DNA of 64,000 nt from CAYVOV01 sp964453525 (GCA_964453525.1 CAYVOV010000002.1:1-64000), one strand, 5' to 3'. Counted from the stretch's first letter, positions 42,958 to 52,969 are shown. The notes: generated by a model not told the origin, from the letters alone. Translations and numbers: made by a program.

Positions 42958-44367
42958 CTACCCTAACTTTATTTCTTGCTTCATATTATAGTAATCCAGC
43001 GCTTTTCTCAAAGCAAAAGCACCGCGTTCCGGGGAAATGAATACAGGCACACCGCCGCTCTGGAAACCCTGAATTATCTCCCCGGCCAGCTTTACTCCAT
43101 CGGGTGAAAATGACCAGGAGAGAATAACCATCACTGGTTTGAAGGTATTTCTGCTTATATCAATCACCGAATTAATATGTTCCTCCATCGTGTCGCTGGA
43201 GCGTGCATTCATCAATAGCACCATACTGTCGATATTCTCGTCCCTAACCAGAATTTCCATGATGCGTTTCATCCGCCTGTTATTGGTATTGGCGGTATCT
43301 ACGGGATTTTGATAAGCCCCGCCTATCATGTCAAAGAATGTTGCCAGCTCATCATATGATTTCCTGGTAAGAGCGGGCACTTTCAGTCCGGCTTCGGTAA
43401 AAACATCAGCGGTTACTACCGATTGCCCTCCTGAACCTCCGGTTATTCCCACTCCTTCGCCCGGTACTTCCGGCAGGTAAGCGAGGGCTTTCAGGGTATC
43501 GATAAGCTCCTCCATTTTGGACACCCTGATAGCTCCACCCTGCCTGACGGCAGAGTCCCATATTGTTCTTGACACGGCCAGCGTCCTGGTATGAGAGGCA
43601 CTGGCTCTTTCTCCTTCTACAGTGCGTCCGCCTTTCCATATAACCACCGGCTTTCTAGCAGAAACTTCTCTTAGCGCAGTGAGTAATCGTTTACCGTCCC
43701 TGACTCCTTCTATGTACATACCGATGGCTTTTATTTCCGGGTCCTGCCCGAAGTACTCCAGGTAATCGGGAGAATCAAGCACCGTCCCGTTACCAAAGCT
43801 CACCGCTTTATTAATATCCAGTCCCTGGAGATGTGCCTCACGGTTGAAGGTTACGGCGTGCATACCGCTCTGCGAGATTAAGCCCACATGCCCGGAATAA
43901 CTCTCAGTCCAGGCACTGCCGAGTCCCAGCCCGATTCCAGGATTGAAGACCCCCATGCAGTTGGGACCTATCAGGTGAAAGCTGGCTGCTTCCGCTTTTT
44001 CAACAAGCAGGCGCTCGAGTTTAATCCCTTCCTCGGAATTGCTTTCGGAAAAGCCGGCGGTAAAAAAATGAGCGGCGGTAACATCCTTACGGATGCAATC
44101 ATCAAGGATTTTTGGAGTTACTGCCCTGGGTACGGCAACAATAACAAGGTCTACCGGCTCAGGAATATCCAGCAAGCTGGTATAATTCTCCACCCCCATG
44201 GCTTCTATACCCTCGATTTCTTTCGGGTCGACCTGCACTGAATAGAGTTTGCCCTTGAAGTTGCTATTGGAGCGGGACCACATAAAGTTGTTTTCACCCT
44301 TATCGCCCACAATGGCAACGCACTTGGGATTAAAAGCCCTGTCAAGTTTGCTGAAATCTACCTTCAT
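42958..44367 (-). CDS. NDP-forming acyl-CoA ligase, alpha subunit
   Basis: This 469-residue protein has an N-terminal CoA-binding domain (FNPKCVAIVGDKGENN, GPNCMGVFNPG) and a succinyl-CoA-ligase-like domain (GLISQSGMHAVTFNREA, VSFGNGTVLDSPDYLEYF), with the phospho-His motif SASHTRTLAVS. ADP-forming acetyl/aryl-CoA ligases convert acyl-CoA to acid with ATP synthesis and often have a separate beta (ATP-grasp) subunit; none is adjacent here. It lies beyond the AOR/Hdr locus, so a link with CoA-ester metabolism there is only suggestive. Confidence 0.88.
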   Translation of the reverse strand: MKVDFSKLDRAFNPKCVAIVGDKGENNFMWSRSNSNFKGKLYSVQVDPKEIEGIEAMGVENYTSLLDIPEPVDLVIVAVPRAVTPKILDDCIRKDVTAAHFFTAGFSESNSEEGIKLERLLVEKAEAASFHLIGPNCMGVFNPGIGLGLGSAWTESYSGHVGLISQSGMHAVTFNREAHLQGLDINKAVSFGNGTVLDSPDYLEYFGQDPEIKAIGMYIEGVRDGKRLLTALREVSARKPVVIWKGGRTVEGERASASHTRTLAVSRTIWDSAVRQGGAIRVSKMEELIDTLKALAYLPEVPGEGVGITGGSGGQSVVTADVFTEAGLKVPALTRKSYDELATFFDMIGGAYQNPVDTANTNNRRMKRIMEILVRDENIDSMVLLMNARSSDTMEEHINSVIDISRNTFKPVMVILSWSFSPDGVKLAGEIIQGFQSGGVPVFISPERGAFALRKALDYYNMKQEIKLG

Positions 44368-44594
44368 TTAGTTTCTTCCTTTTATCCCGGCCGGTGCATA
44401 TGGACTCTATAATACCATACTTTTTAATTCTGTGGCCGGGATTTTGTCTGACCTGAATACGCGTGGTTGGACCGTAGCATAATAGCATAAATGTAATTAA
44501 AAAGCCCCCTGTTTCTCTGAGACTTCAAGGACTTTATAGCCTGTAAACCGCCAATAGAAGCCGGATTAAAAGGTAAAGGTTGAAAACGAGCGGG

Positions 44595-45023
44595 TTATTT
44601 ACGCAATCCGGGTGAATCCAGCCAGAAACCAGCGAGTTTCATCTCGTTATCTTCTTCCTGGAAAACCGCCCTTACCGTAACGGTGCCCGGTTCTTCTGTA
44701 AACTTCGCATCGTAATAGGCTACTTCATAGCCGTTTTCCACTTTTACCGAAGTAAAAGTCTTGCTCACATAAGTACCGATTTTCCCTGTAATAAGCTGAT
44801 TCGCCTGCCGGAAAGCGTCTTCTGTCAACTGGCTCCGGGCTTCATCGTTAAAGAGATTGACATACCTATCGTAATCTCCGCTGCTGATGCTCTTCAGTGC
44901 ACTTTCCACAACGGGCACGGCATAGTCCGGCTCTTCCGCCGGCTCAGTATTCGTGCCACAGCCACTGAAGGCAGTAAATAAAAGCGTTAGAACAAGTGAT
45001 ATGCAGAAAATCAGATTCTTCAA
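44595..45023 (-). CDS. Lipoprotein with NTF2/DUF4878-like domain
   Basis: This 142-residue protein has a signal peptide with LLFTAFSGC lipobox (Cys about 22), then a small alpha/beta domain beginning VVESALKSISSGDYDRYVNL, with later strands KVENGYEVAYYDAKF and TVTVRAVFQEE, the NTF2-like cone fold pattern. It probably acts as an exported binding or structural protein. No partner is visible. Confidence 0.75.
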   Translation of the reverse strand: MKNLIFCISLVLTLLFTAFSGCGTNTEPAEEPDYAVPVVESALKSISSGDYDRYVNLFNDEARSQLTEDAFRQANQLITGKIGTYVSKTFTSVKVENGYEVAYYDAKFTEEPGTVTVRAVFQEEDNEMKLAGFWLDSPGLRK

Positions 45024-45160
45024 GCATCTCTCCCCGCAAATATATTATTTAAATAACTATGACTCTCCACGCCGGTTTCAAAAAGACGCAGCATCTCTTT
45101 ATCCTCCGTATCAACTACAGGAGGACTTCCTCCAACATACCCCGGTAAAGAAAAACCGCT

Positions 45161-45592
45161 CTAACTCTTTACTTCTCTGTCGTAAGTTTTCTGGGGCCCG
45201 GTGGCTAAAAACCAGATAGGATAATCCACTCGTCTGAAATATACCGGGCAGTGCTCAAGCCCTGCCGGACAAAATACCATGCAGCTTTTAGTGATTATAT
45301 GTTTCTCGCCGCCAAGATAGAGTTCTATCTCTCCGCCCAAATCCAGAGGGTCGTCCGGATTGGTGCCGATAAATCCAAGATATTCATCGAAGTCGTGCGA
45401 GTGCGCCTTGTCCGGATGGGGTTCATCCGAAGCCTTATACCACCAGGTACCCATGAAATAGTAGCCGCCTTTGACAATCTCACCGTCCACATACACGTTG
45501 ACTTTTCGAATATCTCCTGTCTCTTTCCATCCTTCAATATCCTGGTCCCGCGGTTTTGTAACTATATATTTTCCGTACTTTGTCTCAGCCAT
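45161..45592 (-). CDS. Cupin-like protein
   Basis: This 143-residue protein is a paralogue of the 22296 protein, with metal-ligand motifs DKAHSHDFDEYLGFIG and MVFCPAGLEHCPVYF. It is expected to be a metal-binding beta-barrel of unknown substrate. The start at 45592 (MAETKYGKY) is preferred over two upstream in-frame codons because AAAGGAGGAG is 7-9 nt before it. It stands alone on the minus strand. Confidence 0.78.
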   Translation of the reverse strand: MAETKYGKYIVTKPRDQDIEGWKETGDIRKVNVYVDGEIVKGGYYFMGTWWYKASDEPHPDKAHSHDFDEYLGFIGTNPDDPLDLGGEIELYLGGEKHIITKSCMVFCPAGLEHCPVYFRRVDYPIWFLATGPQKTYDREVKS

Positions 45593-45846
45593 TTTCACTC
45601 CTCCTTTATAGAGCGTTTTTTATGTCCACCATTATACTCCGAACATCAGGAAAGTAACACAGATATATAAGACAGTCAACCGGTATAAGCGTGTGGAAAC
45701 AATATCATCAAAAACAGAGAGGCAAAATCACTTCACCAATGGACTTTGTAGCTAGAGTCAGCTTCGAAAGGGGTGAATGACGATCAGGTTGACAGCGTAA
45801 TAAGTCGGTGATAGATTTGAGCCAAATAGAGAAAGGGGGTCTCAAC

Positions 45847-45939
45847 ATGGCTAAATACCTGATTGAGGAAACTTTTTCATCTCAGGCAGCAGCAGGTGTA
45901 ATGCAGAAGCCTTCCTGGGAGTATACGACACTCGGTTGA
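45847..45939 (+). pseudogene. Possible remnant of a GYD-like small protein
   Basis: ATG at 45847 follows AGAAAGGGGGT and opens 30 codons (MAKYLIEETFSSQAAAGVMQ and so on) before TGA. The first 15 residues resemble the start of GYD-domain proteins, which normally run about 100 residues. No continuation in the other frames is evident, so it is a short peptide or a truncated gene. The rest of 45600-46068 holds nothing else I can support. Confidence 0.3.
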
Positions 45940-46068
45940 GTCCCGACAAGCCCCTTTTCGCGACGTGGCGTTTCTGGGTACAGGCACAGACTCCTTTATG
46001 CTCATCTCTTGTTGATGAAAGGTGAACAGAGGTATAATACCCATAATAAATCAGCAAAAGGCAGATTC

Positions 46069-46764
46069 ATGACTGATATAGAAAGGACTTCCCCACTTCC
46101 ACCAAGACTCAAACGGTTATCTGACCGTATGCGTGAACTCATCAATGAAGGCAGGAGCGTTGCGGAACTAGAAAGGCCGTCAGAGTATGGAACCGAATAC
46201 ATCATGGACAAACCTGCCCTCCATTCATGGCTGTCTAAAGTCGTTAACATAATAGAAACGAGTTTTGGAGTACAGAGTTCTCAATCTCGCCATCTCTCCC
46301 AACTTATGCCGAACGGGATTCAATTTGTTGAACATTCCCACGAGGTGCTTTCGATTGTTGGCTTACTGTCTGGCGCTCTCAATGACCTTGAAGGCGGGTA
46401 CCTTCTTAAACAAGAATTCTTTATAGCGGGAGACCTATTTGATTCCATTCTTGAGCAAGCTAAGCATCTAAATCAAACTGGTTATAAAGACCCTGCTGCC
46501 GTACTTGGACGTGTGGTACTTGAAGACGCTCTTCGTCGCATCGCAAAGCGAGAAAGCTTGGATTCAAGTGGTAAGGCTAGCGCAATCAACGACTCGCTTA
46601 AGAATGAAGGCATATATGCACAACCGAGATGGCGTATGGTTCAGGCATGGTTAGACATAGGTAATGCTGCCGCGCATGGTAAGACAGATGACTTTACTGA
46701 ACAAGATGTTACTAAAATGATAGAGGGTATTACTGAATTCCTAGCCGATAACTTTAAAGTCTGA
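46069..46764 (+). CDS. HEPN-like protein of unknown function
   Basis: This 231-residue helical protein has no known family match. The C-terminal half has VLEDALRRIAKRESLD followed by WLDIGNAAAHGKTDDFTEQD, a pattern like the HEPN/DUF4145 domain in which N-x3-H (GNAAAHG) marks the RNase-type face, though the usual Arg before Asn is Gly here. A start at 46069 is chosen although an in-frame upstream codon exists at 46009. The gene lies 26 bp before another HEPN-like gene. Confidence 0.62.
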   Translation: MTDIERTSPLPPRLKRLSDRMRELINEGRSVAELERPSEYGTEYIMDKPALHSWLSKVVNIIETSFGVQSSQSRHLSQLMPNGIQFVEHSHEVLSIVGLLSGALNDLEGGYLLKQEFFIAGDLFDSILEQAKHLNQTGYKDPAAVLGRVVLEDALRRIAKRESLDSSGKASAINDSLKNEGIYAQPRWRMVQAWLDIGNAAAHGKTDDFTEQDVTKMIEGITEFLADNFKV

Positions 46765-46790
46765 GTTATCACTGGAGGTGATCAGCAGCG

Positions 46791-47372
46791 TTGGACGCCT
46801 TAACATTTGTATCTAATCTAATCTCATCTATTATTTGGCCACTCATTGTGATCTTTATTGTTATTCTCCTTAGGAACCCTCTCCGAGAGCTTATTCGTGA
46901 CTTGGGGCGGAGGCTTCATAGCATCAAGTTTCCGGGAGGTGAAGCCGAATTCTCGCAGGAGTTGGCTGAAATCAGGGAAGCTGCTGATGAGGCTAATCTT
47001 CCTCCTGTAGAAGCTGTGCCAATAGGTGAACCTTTATTATTGAGGGTAGAAGGAGATGTAAGCCAATGGGCTAGGCTAGCGGAATTGTCTCCAACGGCCG
47101 CGATAACCGAGGTATGGCGGCAGGTTGAAAATGCGATGCGCGAGGCGGCTAGAAGATTTGAAATCCCAGAGTCGGAGACCCATTCCGCAATCGCACTGAT
47201 TAGAGCATTGGGGAAGCGTCAAGCTCTCAGTGCTGAAACGATTGCCATAGTTAGCGACTTGAGAGGTATTCGTAATACTGCGGCGCATGGGATGAAGGTT
47301 GAGATATCACAGTCGGATGCAATTGAATATATTTCACTCGCAAGAAGAATCATTGCCGCGTTACAGGTTTAA
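46791..47372 (+). CDS. Membrane-anchored HEPN-like protein
   Basis: This 193-residue protein has an N-terminal transmembrane helix (about 8-27, IISSIIWPLIVIFIVILL region) and a cytosolic helical domain ending SDLRGIRNTAAHGMKVEISQ, a full R-N-x3-H-G HEPN-like motif. The start codon is TTG with AGGTGA-type ribosome-binding site 8-10 nt upstream. It follows the previous gene by 26 bp and may be part of one two-gene unit. HEPN domains often act as RNases or binding domains in defence and toxin systems; no MNT partner is seen. Confidence 0.66.
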   Translation: MDALTFVSNLISSIIWPLIVIFIVILLRNPLRELIRDLGRRLHSIKFPGGEAEFSQELAEIREAADEANLPPVEAVPIGEPLLLRVEGDVSQWARLAELSPTAAITEVWRQVENAMREAARRFEIPESETHSAIALIRALGKRQALSAETIAIVSDLRGIRNTAAHGMKVEISQSDAIEYISLARRIIAALQV

Positions 47373-47389
47373 CAATCTGACAGCATACC

Positions 47390-48127
47390 CTATGCAATAT
47401 GTTTTCGACTCAGTACTCCATCCACAATCACATAATTCCGCATCAAGTTGGTTTCTTTATCTATGAAGTAACGCATCCAAGCAAGTGACTTGAGGGCGTC
47501 TTCTTTGGGAGTCAGCCCATGTCCATGTGCGTAATCGTTTCGTAAGTCTGCCATACTTTTGCATAAATCAAGAGTCTCTGATGAGAGGACTTGATTCTTC
47601 TGCAATATACTTCTTACTTGCTTCATATTGTGATTCCGTGTGGCACCATAGGGTGCAGCTTTGTCCCGCTGGAACCTTTCAAATGAAATCCCGCACATTG
47701 CTACACAAGCATAGAAGTGCCCATCAACAAAAACATCCCTGACCTCTCTTATAAGCTTACAATAAGAGCCGTCTTCCATAAGCAAAGGCGGCAGTTGAGA
47801 AAGCCTTTCCAATTTATCATCAGGTGGTGTACCTTGCGTGTCAGATGACAGTTCTGCAGCCTGCTCCTGTAAATTCTTCGACAGTTTCTCTCTTAACTCA
47901 CGCTTGGCTGAATTGGGTCTGAAGTCAACATAGGCAGGTTGCGTTTGTCCACTGACGCTCACAATCGCCTCGCCACATTCCTGAATCCACCCGTAATGAC
48001 CCATAGGCAAGTTGACCTGAGTGATACCAAGGACTTGGGATAAGTCCGTACCACTGTATGCACATACCGTGTAAGGTGCAGCACCAGGAACCTGACAGAC
48101 TATGCTGTACTGTGTAAGAATACTCAT
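47390..48127 (-). CDS. HEPN-like protein of unknown function
   Basis: This 245-residue protein has an N-terminal beta-rich half (about 1-75) and a helical C-terminal half with ACVAMCGISFERFQRDKAAP and SMADLRNDYAHGHGLTPKED, again R-N-x3-H-G. It converges on the HEPN-like pair with an 18-bp gap. No precise family is recognised. It may be an antagonist or independent cargo. Confidence 0.62.
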   Translation of the reverse strand: MSILTQYSIVCQVPGAAPYTVCAYSGTDLSQVLGITQVNLPMGHYGWIQECGEAIVSVSGQTQPAYVDFRPNSAKRELREKLSKNLQEQAAELSSDTQGTPPDDKLERLSQLPPLLMEDGSYCKLIREVRDVFVDGHFYACVAMCGISFERFQRDKAAPYGATRNHNMKQVRSILQKNQVLSSETLDLCKSMADLRNDYAHGHGLTPKEDALKSLAWMRYFIDKETNLMRNYVIVDGVLSRKHIA

Positions 48128-48515
48128 TTCAATACTGTGAAGCTAGTTCGCAAGATAAAAGAAAAAATGCAGTGATTGAATTCACTTTTCTCCTATTATG
48201 GGCTATAGGCACTTGCTTCATATATAGATACTGGCTATGTATCATTTTACACCGTTGAGCCATTAAGCTAAAGTGCCTTTGCCCAACTTCCATGATTCCA
48301 ATAATCCAGCGTGCTAGTGCCTTTTCATCAGTCAGGCATGAAACGGATGCCGTTGGCTGGAATGGAAAGGCATGGCTAGTGATATTCTTTCCAATGTGAC
48401 CCACGCCCGACTATACTGTCCTTAAACGCCCCTAAACGCCCGTAACCGCCGTGTACGAATCTGCTGAAATGCGCCATTATTATTACAGAACGCGAGACAA
48501 AGGAGGTAAAAAGAA
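48128..48515. other. Gene-free stretch with short direct repeats
   Basis: I see no supported gene. Near 48423-48450 the sequence repeats AAACGCCC twice and a related AACCGCCG. A weak open frame on the minus strand has no start signal or family match. Confidence 0.4.
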
Positions 48516-48794
48516 ATGGCGAGAGATAAGCAGCATGTGTTCTCCGCCAGGACGACGGAGAAGGGGTTGAGGCTCCTCAACCAGATCAAGGCGGAGAAGG
48601 GCATCGGCTGGGATGACCTTGTATTGGACGCCGTCTGTGGCCAGTATGGGCTGGACAAGGCGGTGATGGCGCTGCCGAAGAAAGAGAAACCCGCCAAGGA
48701 AGAGAAAAACGGCGAAATGTCCTCAGAGCAGACCACCGAAGAGCACTCGGCTGAAGAAAAAGTCCCAGTGAAAAAACAGGAAAAGAAAAAATAA
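48516..48794 (+). CDS. Small charged protein, possible ribbon-helix-helix type
   Basis: This 92-residue protein starts MARDKQHVFSARTTEKGLRL and continues LNQIKAEKGIGWDDLVLDAV, a pattern that could be a short DNA-binding helix unit, followed by a long Lys/Glu-rich tail (ending KKQEKKK). The ribosome-binding site AAAGGAGG is 9 nt before ATG, so it is expressed. No confirmed family. Such proteins occur on mobile elements in this group. Confidence 0.68.
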   Translation: MARDKQHVFSARTTEKGLRLLNQIKAEKGIGWDDLVLDAVCGQYGLDKAVMALPKKEKPAKEEKNGEMSSEQTTEEHSAEEKVPVKKQEKKK

Positions 48795-48843
48795 ACAGCG
48801 GAGGGCAAGGCGGTTGATTCACATGGTGGGGGCTATAAAATGA

Positions 48844-48870
48844 AGGGACCGCCCATTTCTGAGCGGCCCT
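48844..48870 (+). terminator. Possible terminator hairpin
   Basis: AGGG-a-CCGC (48844-48852) pairs with GCGG-CCCT (48863-48870), followed by GCCCTTTC. It lies 50 nt after the small charged gene. The rest of 48871-49206 holds no gene I can support. Confidence 0.45.
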
Positions 48871-49206
48871 GCCCTTTCACTAGGACAACTGAATCACGGC
48901 AAGAACGAAGATTGCAAAGGTGACGTATAGAAATATGAATCCAATGAGTCCAGTAATATCATCCGTGTCGACTAACCTCTCTACGTATTCAGGAAAAGGA
49001 TTGGTAGCCCGAGTTATTTAATAGATAGAACTTTCCGCATGGAATTCGCACTGGTATAAAAATTAAAATTAATAATCTTTAAAGGTAACAAAACAAGCTT
49101 TTGTGATCTACTCGTCTCTAGACGGTTGACGTAAGTTTAAGTAGACACTAAGATTTACCTCATAAACGTAATACTAGAGTGATCGACAAGGAGGGACAGT
49201 AAGAAA

Positions 49207-49506
49207 ATGGAGGAGATAACAGGCAAGTTTCCAAATTACGAGGTAAGCATAAAGGTCATATCTCAGGAAAATATCTGCACAGTTGGGCATAAGGTTGGTG
49301 ATGAATGGGTAATTAAGGGTAAAGATTGCCAATGGAAAGCTCCCAGTATTTGTATGTTTGCTCTAGCATCTATATTTCCCACCTTGCAGATGATGATGTA
49401 TGGTGGCTCTTTCCCTTGGGAACCTGATTCTGAAACAGCTCTCGTTGCCTGTCCTGATCCGAGGAGTCCTGCAGTTTTCGAACTTAAACGAACAGGAAAA
49501 GCTTAG
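49207..49506 (+). CDS. TIGR04076-family protein
   Basis: This 99-residue protein reads VSIKVISQENICTVGHKVGDEW, then APSICMFALASIFPTLQMMM and YGGSFPWEPDSETALVACPD (first motif shortened: VISQENICTVGHKVG), which matches the TIGR04076 family of small anaerobe proteins with a Cys-x-x-G-H motif. The role is unknown, perhaps metal or cofactor binding. GGAGGGACAG provides a ribosome-binding site 11 nt before ATG. Confidence 0.85.
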   Translation: MEEITGKFPNYEVSIKVISQENICTVGHKVGDEWVIKGKDCQWKAPSICMFALASIFPTLQMMMYGGSFPWEPDSETALVACPDPRSPAVFELKRTGKA

Positions 49507-49737
49507 CTAAAGCCTACCAAATGCAAAAATGCCCTCCAAACCTATGCTAATATAGTAATTCTTACATGTAATCGCCTTCTCAAAATCGTAAAGTAGAAAG
49601 GTATTGAATATTTGTACTCCAAAGTACGTGTAATGGAAAGCGGCCCGGCATGAACTTTAGAGCGTCGTGTAATCAGTTCATATTGTCTCTGCGGAGTGGT
49701 ACAATGTTATTTACTATCTATCGGAGTTTTATGATAT

Positions 49738-51006
49738 TTGCTAGGTGATGCAGATTTAACGCCCCAGAGACTTCAAGAGTTCATCGATATTGCTGGTTCG
49801 GAGTGGATTACCGAACAGCTAACTAGATATTCCACCTTTCGCGAAACTAATTCGCCGAATGGATATTGGTCACACCGACTACCTTCGATGTCTCCAGTCA
49901 TCCCGCTGGTTTATTGGGGTTCACGAGACGTATATGTGCCAACTAATGAAATGCCAATGGGATATTGGTTCGGTGAACCGAAATCGATATTGGGCCGATT
50001 GGCAGCGCAGATCAACGACTTCAGCGATTATTGGAAAAACTTACCGGATAATGTAGGCATAAACAACATCCGAATGTTCCTCAGGACACCCGGTAGATTT
50101 GCAAGCTTCGAGCACGAGGTTCGGACGGCGAGCACTTACATGGCTAGGACACCATACCATATTGAGCCTAGGTTCTTTGACCCACGCAGCGGTTCAGGTG
50201 AACCCGACATTGTTCTTACCAAAAACGGTAGCAAATTTAATGTGCAATGTAAAGCTATGGACCCAACAAAGAGTTCCAATATTTCGTTTAACCTGTTCCA
50301 GTATCTCGTTGGCCGTGTCGGACGCATCTGTCACGACCACGACAGCCATGGGTTTCTTACTATATACCTTGAAGAATCTATGAATAAACCTCTTGTCAGA
50401 CGAGACTTAGACTATGTTGTGAAAGCCGTGTACGAACTGCTCGAGCGGGGTAGAAATGCAGCTAGTAGTGCATCGTGTCCGGGCGGTAAATTCACATTCA
50501 AATCATCGCCTTCGAAACAGAGCTTCCCTCCGCATCTATGGAGCCAGTTTTCAATGTGGCAAGATGGTTACCTATTTCGCGAACGCAGAACTATACCTCG
50601 TGGGAAACACGGCCAATCGGTACTTGCATGTAGCATTACGGGCGGAAAGGTCCCTTCTTTCGAGAGCTATTTGTACCCTAAGCTTGAGGAAGCGGCTAAG
50701 GAAGCTCCAAAGTCAGACCCATTGATTATCTCTTTCCATTTATATCCGCCGGTACCTGTGCATGACTATAAGCGAAATCCGGCTGTTCAGAAGAGGGTTA
50801 TTCCCGCTCTTGAGAAATTCTTCGAGCGAAATCGCCACGTTTGTCTCATTCTAATCTCTTCTTTCGCACAATTACCGATGCCTATATCTACAACCAAGCA
50901 GACAATTCTAACACCCGCTTGGGAAGTCGAGAGTCAATACTGGTCAGGTGAACGTCCAGACTACTACCCTGAGAATTCGCTGGCCGGTTTAATTGAAAAT
51001 ACCTAA
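49738..51006 (+). CDS. Protein of unknown function with PD-(D/E)XK-like motif
   Basis: This 422-residue soluble protein has no recognised family. Near residue 155 it reads SGEPDIVLTKNGSKFNVQCK, which has the spacing of a PD-(D/E)XK nuclease motif (PD, about 13 residues, then Q-x-K where E-x-K is usual). The rest is rich in basic and aromatic residues. TTG 49738 is the only start after an in-frame stop; its ribosome-binding site (GGAG, 12 nt upstream) is weak. It is likely part of the accessory island. Confidence 0.6.
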   Translation: MLGDADLTPQRLQEFIDIAGSEWITEQLTRYSTFRETNSPNGYWSHRLPSMSPVIPLVYWGSRDVYVPTNEMPMGYWFGEPKSILGRLAAQINDFSDYWKNLPDNVGINNIRMFLRTPGRFASFEHEVRTASTYMARTPYHIEPRFFDPRSGSGEPDIVLTKNGSKFNVQCKAMDPTKSSNISFNLFQYLVGRVGRICHDHDSHGFLTIYLEESMNKPLVRRDLDYVVKAVYELLERGRNAASSASCPGGKFTFKSSPSKQSFPPHLWSQFSMWQDGYLFRERRTIPRGKHGQSVLACSITGGKVPSFESYLYPKLEEAAKEAPKSDPLIISFHLYPPVPVHDYKRNPAVQKRVIPALEKFFERNRHVCLILISSFAQLPMPISTTKQTILTPAWEVESQYWSGERPDYYPENSLAGLIENT

Positions 51007-51560
51007 TGCCATCTCATCACCGACAAAAAATAGTCCGGAGCGAACACTGAACAAATGCCAGTTCTTGTTAGGTAACAATATAAGCTTTTGTTTAATATTG
51101 ATACTCAGAAATTTATACGGTTGTTTGGACGGGGAGTTCGACTCTCGAGCCTGTCTCAGAATTCCTAAAATGGTGATTTTTTAAAGCCAAGCATTTGCTA
51201 CCTCACGCCTGGGGGGCAACTTATGAGACAGCCTGTCTCCCCTACCTCCACCATAAAAGCTTCTCTTGAACCTAATATTATGAATATCACACAAAACATC
51301 GGTTTGGTTAGCCGGTTGAACAATAAGATGTTTTGTTCAACCCTGGCTAAATTAGGTTTCCGCCCATTTCCTGCAGCATAACATTCCTGTGAATAAAGGT
51401 CGTTTCCTTCACGGAGCAGTTCATACAGGTGTATAATGATCCTTGATAGTGAAAAACCAACCTATAGCAATCTGCACTCCCTGTTATTTTATTAATTTCT
51501 TTTACACAGGCAAATAGTACCTATTGTTTACGCTGTGAGTCTGGATAAATAGGTGGACTG
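51007..51560. other. Gene-free stretch with tRNA-like T-arm fragment
   Basis: At 51129-51150 the sequence reads GGGGAGTTCGACTCTCGAGC, like a decayed T-arm, and further downstream TACCTCCACCA-like text occurs. No complete tRNA or tmRNA can be folded. Nothing else is supported here. Confidence 0.3.
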
Positions 51561-52580
51561 ATGAAAAAGCTGATAACGGGACTGATGTTAATAATACTGG
51601 TTATGGGCAGTATTTCTGCCTGCGGGACTCCGGTAGATACTTCTCCAGACCAGGAGGTGAACTTTCCAGACCCGAAATTCGAGGCACGTATCAGGACTCA
51701 TATCAATAAGCCGGAAGGCCCGATTTACATCGGCGACCTGGAAAAGATAACCCATATAAACGCTGGCGATTTTGATATCTCCGATATAAGTGGAATAGAG
51801 CACTGTATCAACCTGCGGAAGCTGTTTATTATTGAGAACCACATAACCGATATATCTCAGCTGGCATCGTTAACCAGCCTTGAGATCCTCGACCTTCACA
51901 CTAATGCTATAACAAATGTATCGGCACTGGGAGACCTGGTTAACCTGACTTATCTGGATATTCATAACAATCAAGTAACCGATGTTTCCGCTATATCCTC
52001 ATTGAGTAAGCTACAATTCCTGAACCTGAGCAGTAATGAGATAACCAGTCTTCCTTCGTTATCGTTACTTACCAATCTTAGAGAATTACATGTTAAAGAA
52101 AACATGATAACAGATATTTCTCCCCTGGCTTCCCCGAGAAATCTTACTAAACTTGATATATCAACGAACCGGGTCTCCAATATTATTCCGCTGGCTTCCC
52201 TGACCAATCTCGACGTTCTTTTCCTTAATAATAATCGTGTTTCCGACATATCTCCGATTGCGGACATCAATAACGTCCAGTCGTTACGTCTCGGTGAAAA
52301 CCAGATAGAAGATATCTCTCCTCTGGCGGACCTGCAAAAACTCCAGCAACTGAGCCTTGAAAACAACCGGATAGCTGATGTATCTCCTCTGACCGGTCTC
52401 AGGCTTCTGGCAGACCTGGACCTCTCCGATAACCTGATAGAGGATATAAAGCCTCTGACCGAGAATACCAGTTTCAATACTTTTACGGAGATTGACCTCG
52501 AAGGCAATCCCCTGAATGAGAAATCACTGAATACGTATATTCCCCAACTTAGAGAGAAGGGAGCGGATATCAGGTGGTAG
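51561..52580 (+). CDS. Leucine-rich-repeat lipoprotein
   Basis: This 339-residue protein has a lipoprotein signal (VMGSISAC, Cys about 21) and then at least ten SDS22/internalin-type leucine-rich repeats of about 21-22 residues with consensus L-x-x-L-x-x-L-x-L-x-x-N-x-I-x-D-(I/V)-S, such as TSLEILDLHTNAITNVSALG. It would stand outside the membrane as a binding or recognition scaffold. Its GC content is similar to the core, unlike the AT-rich genes that follow. Confidence 0.88.
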   Translation: MKKLITGLMLIILVMGSISACGTPVDTSPDQEVNFPDPKFEARIRTHINKPEGPIYIGDLEKITHINAGDFDISDISGIEHCINLRKLFIIENHITDISQLASLTSLEILDLHTNAITNVSALGDLVNLTYLDIHNNQVTDVSAISSLSKLQFLNLSSNEITSLPSLSLLTNLRELHVKENMITDISPLASPRNLTKLDISTNRVSNIIPLASLTNLDVLFLNNNRVSDISPIADINNVQSLRLGENQIEDISPLADLQKLQQLSLENNRIADVSPLTGLRLLADLDLSDNLIEDIKPLTENTSFNTFTEIDLEGNPLNEKSLNTYIPQLREKGADIRW

Positions 52581-52969
52581 TGAGTTTGAAGAAGATGGAT
52601 ATTTTATACAGATAGTGCTGGGGATACTGATTGTAGCTTCCTTGGTTTTCTGGACCGACTCTTTGTCACTCGACTATGTATAAGAACCCACACAAATATC
52701 TCACGGTCGTTCAAAGATGACAATTCAGTAAGGTGTTCGGGACTGCAAATCAAATGACAACCTTTTAGCATCTTCTGACAACAAAAGTCCAATTAGGGGA
52801 CAATGGGCGCTACTGTACGATATGTAGAACTTTTACCCTTTCCTTCAGCATTTAGTCTGCCTTAATCGTAAATTAGTCCCTTTTTCCCCTCATTTAACAA
52901 AAAGTCATTAAGTGAAATCAGAAGAACTAGCTAGTTTTACACCCTCCCCGGAGCATTAGGATGAAATGG

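Noticed and set aside
48129..48404. Minus-strand ORF of 91 residues
   Set aside because: No ribosome-binding site, no family resemblance and unusual composition; judged spurious.
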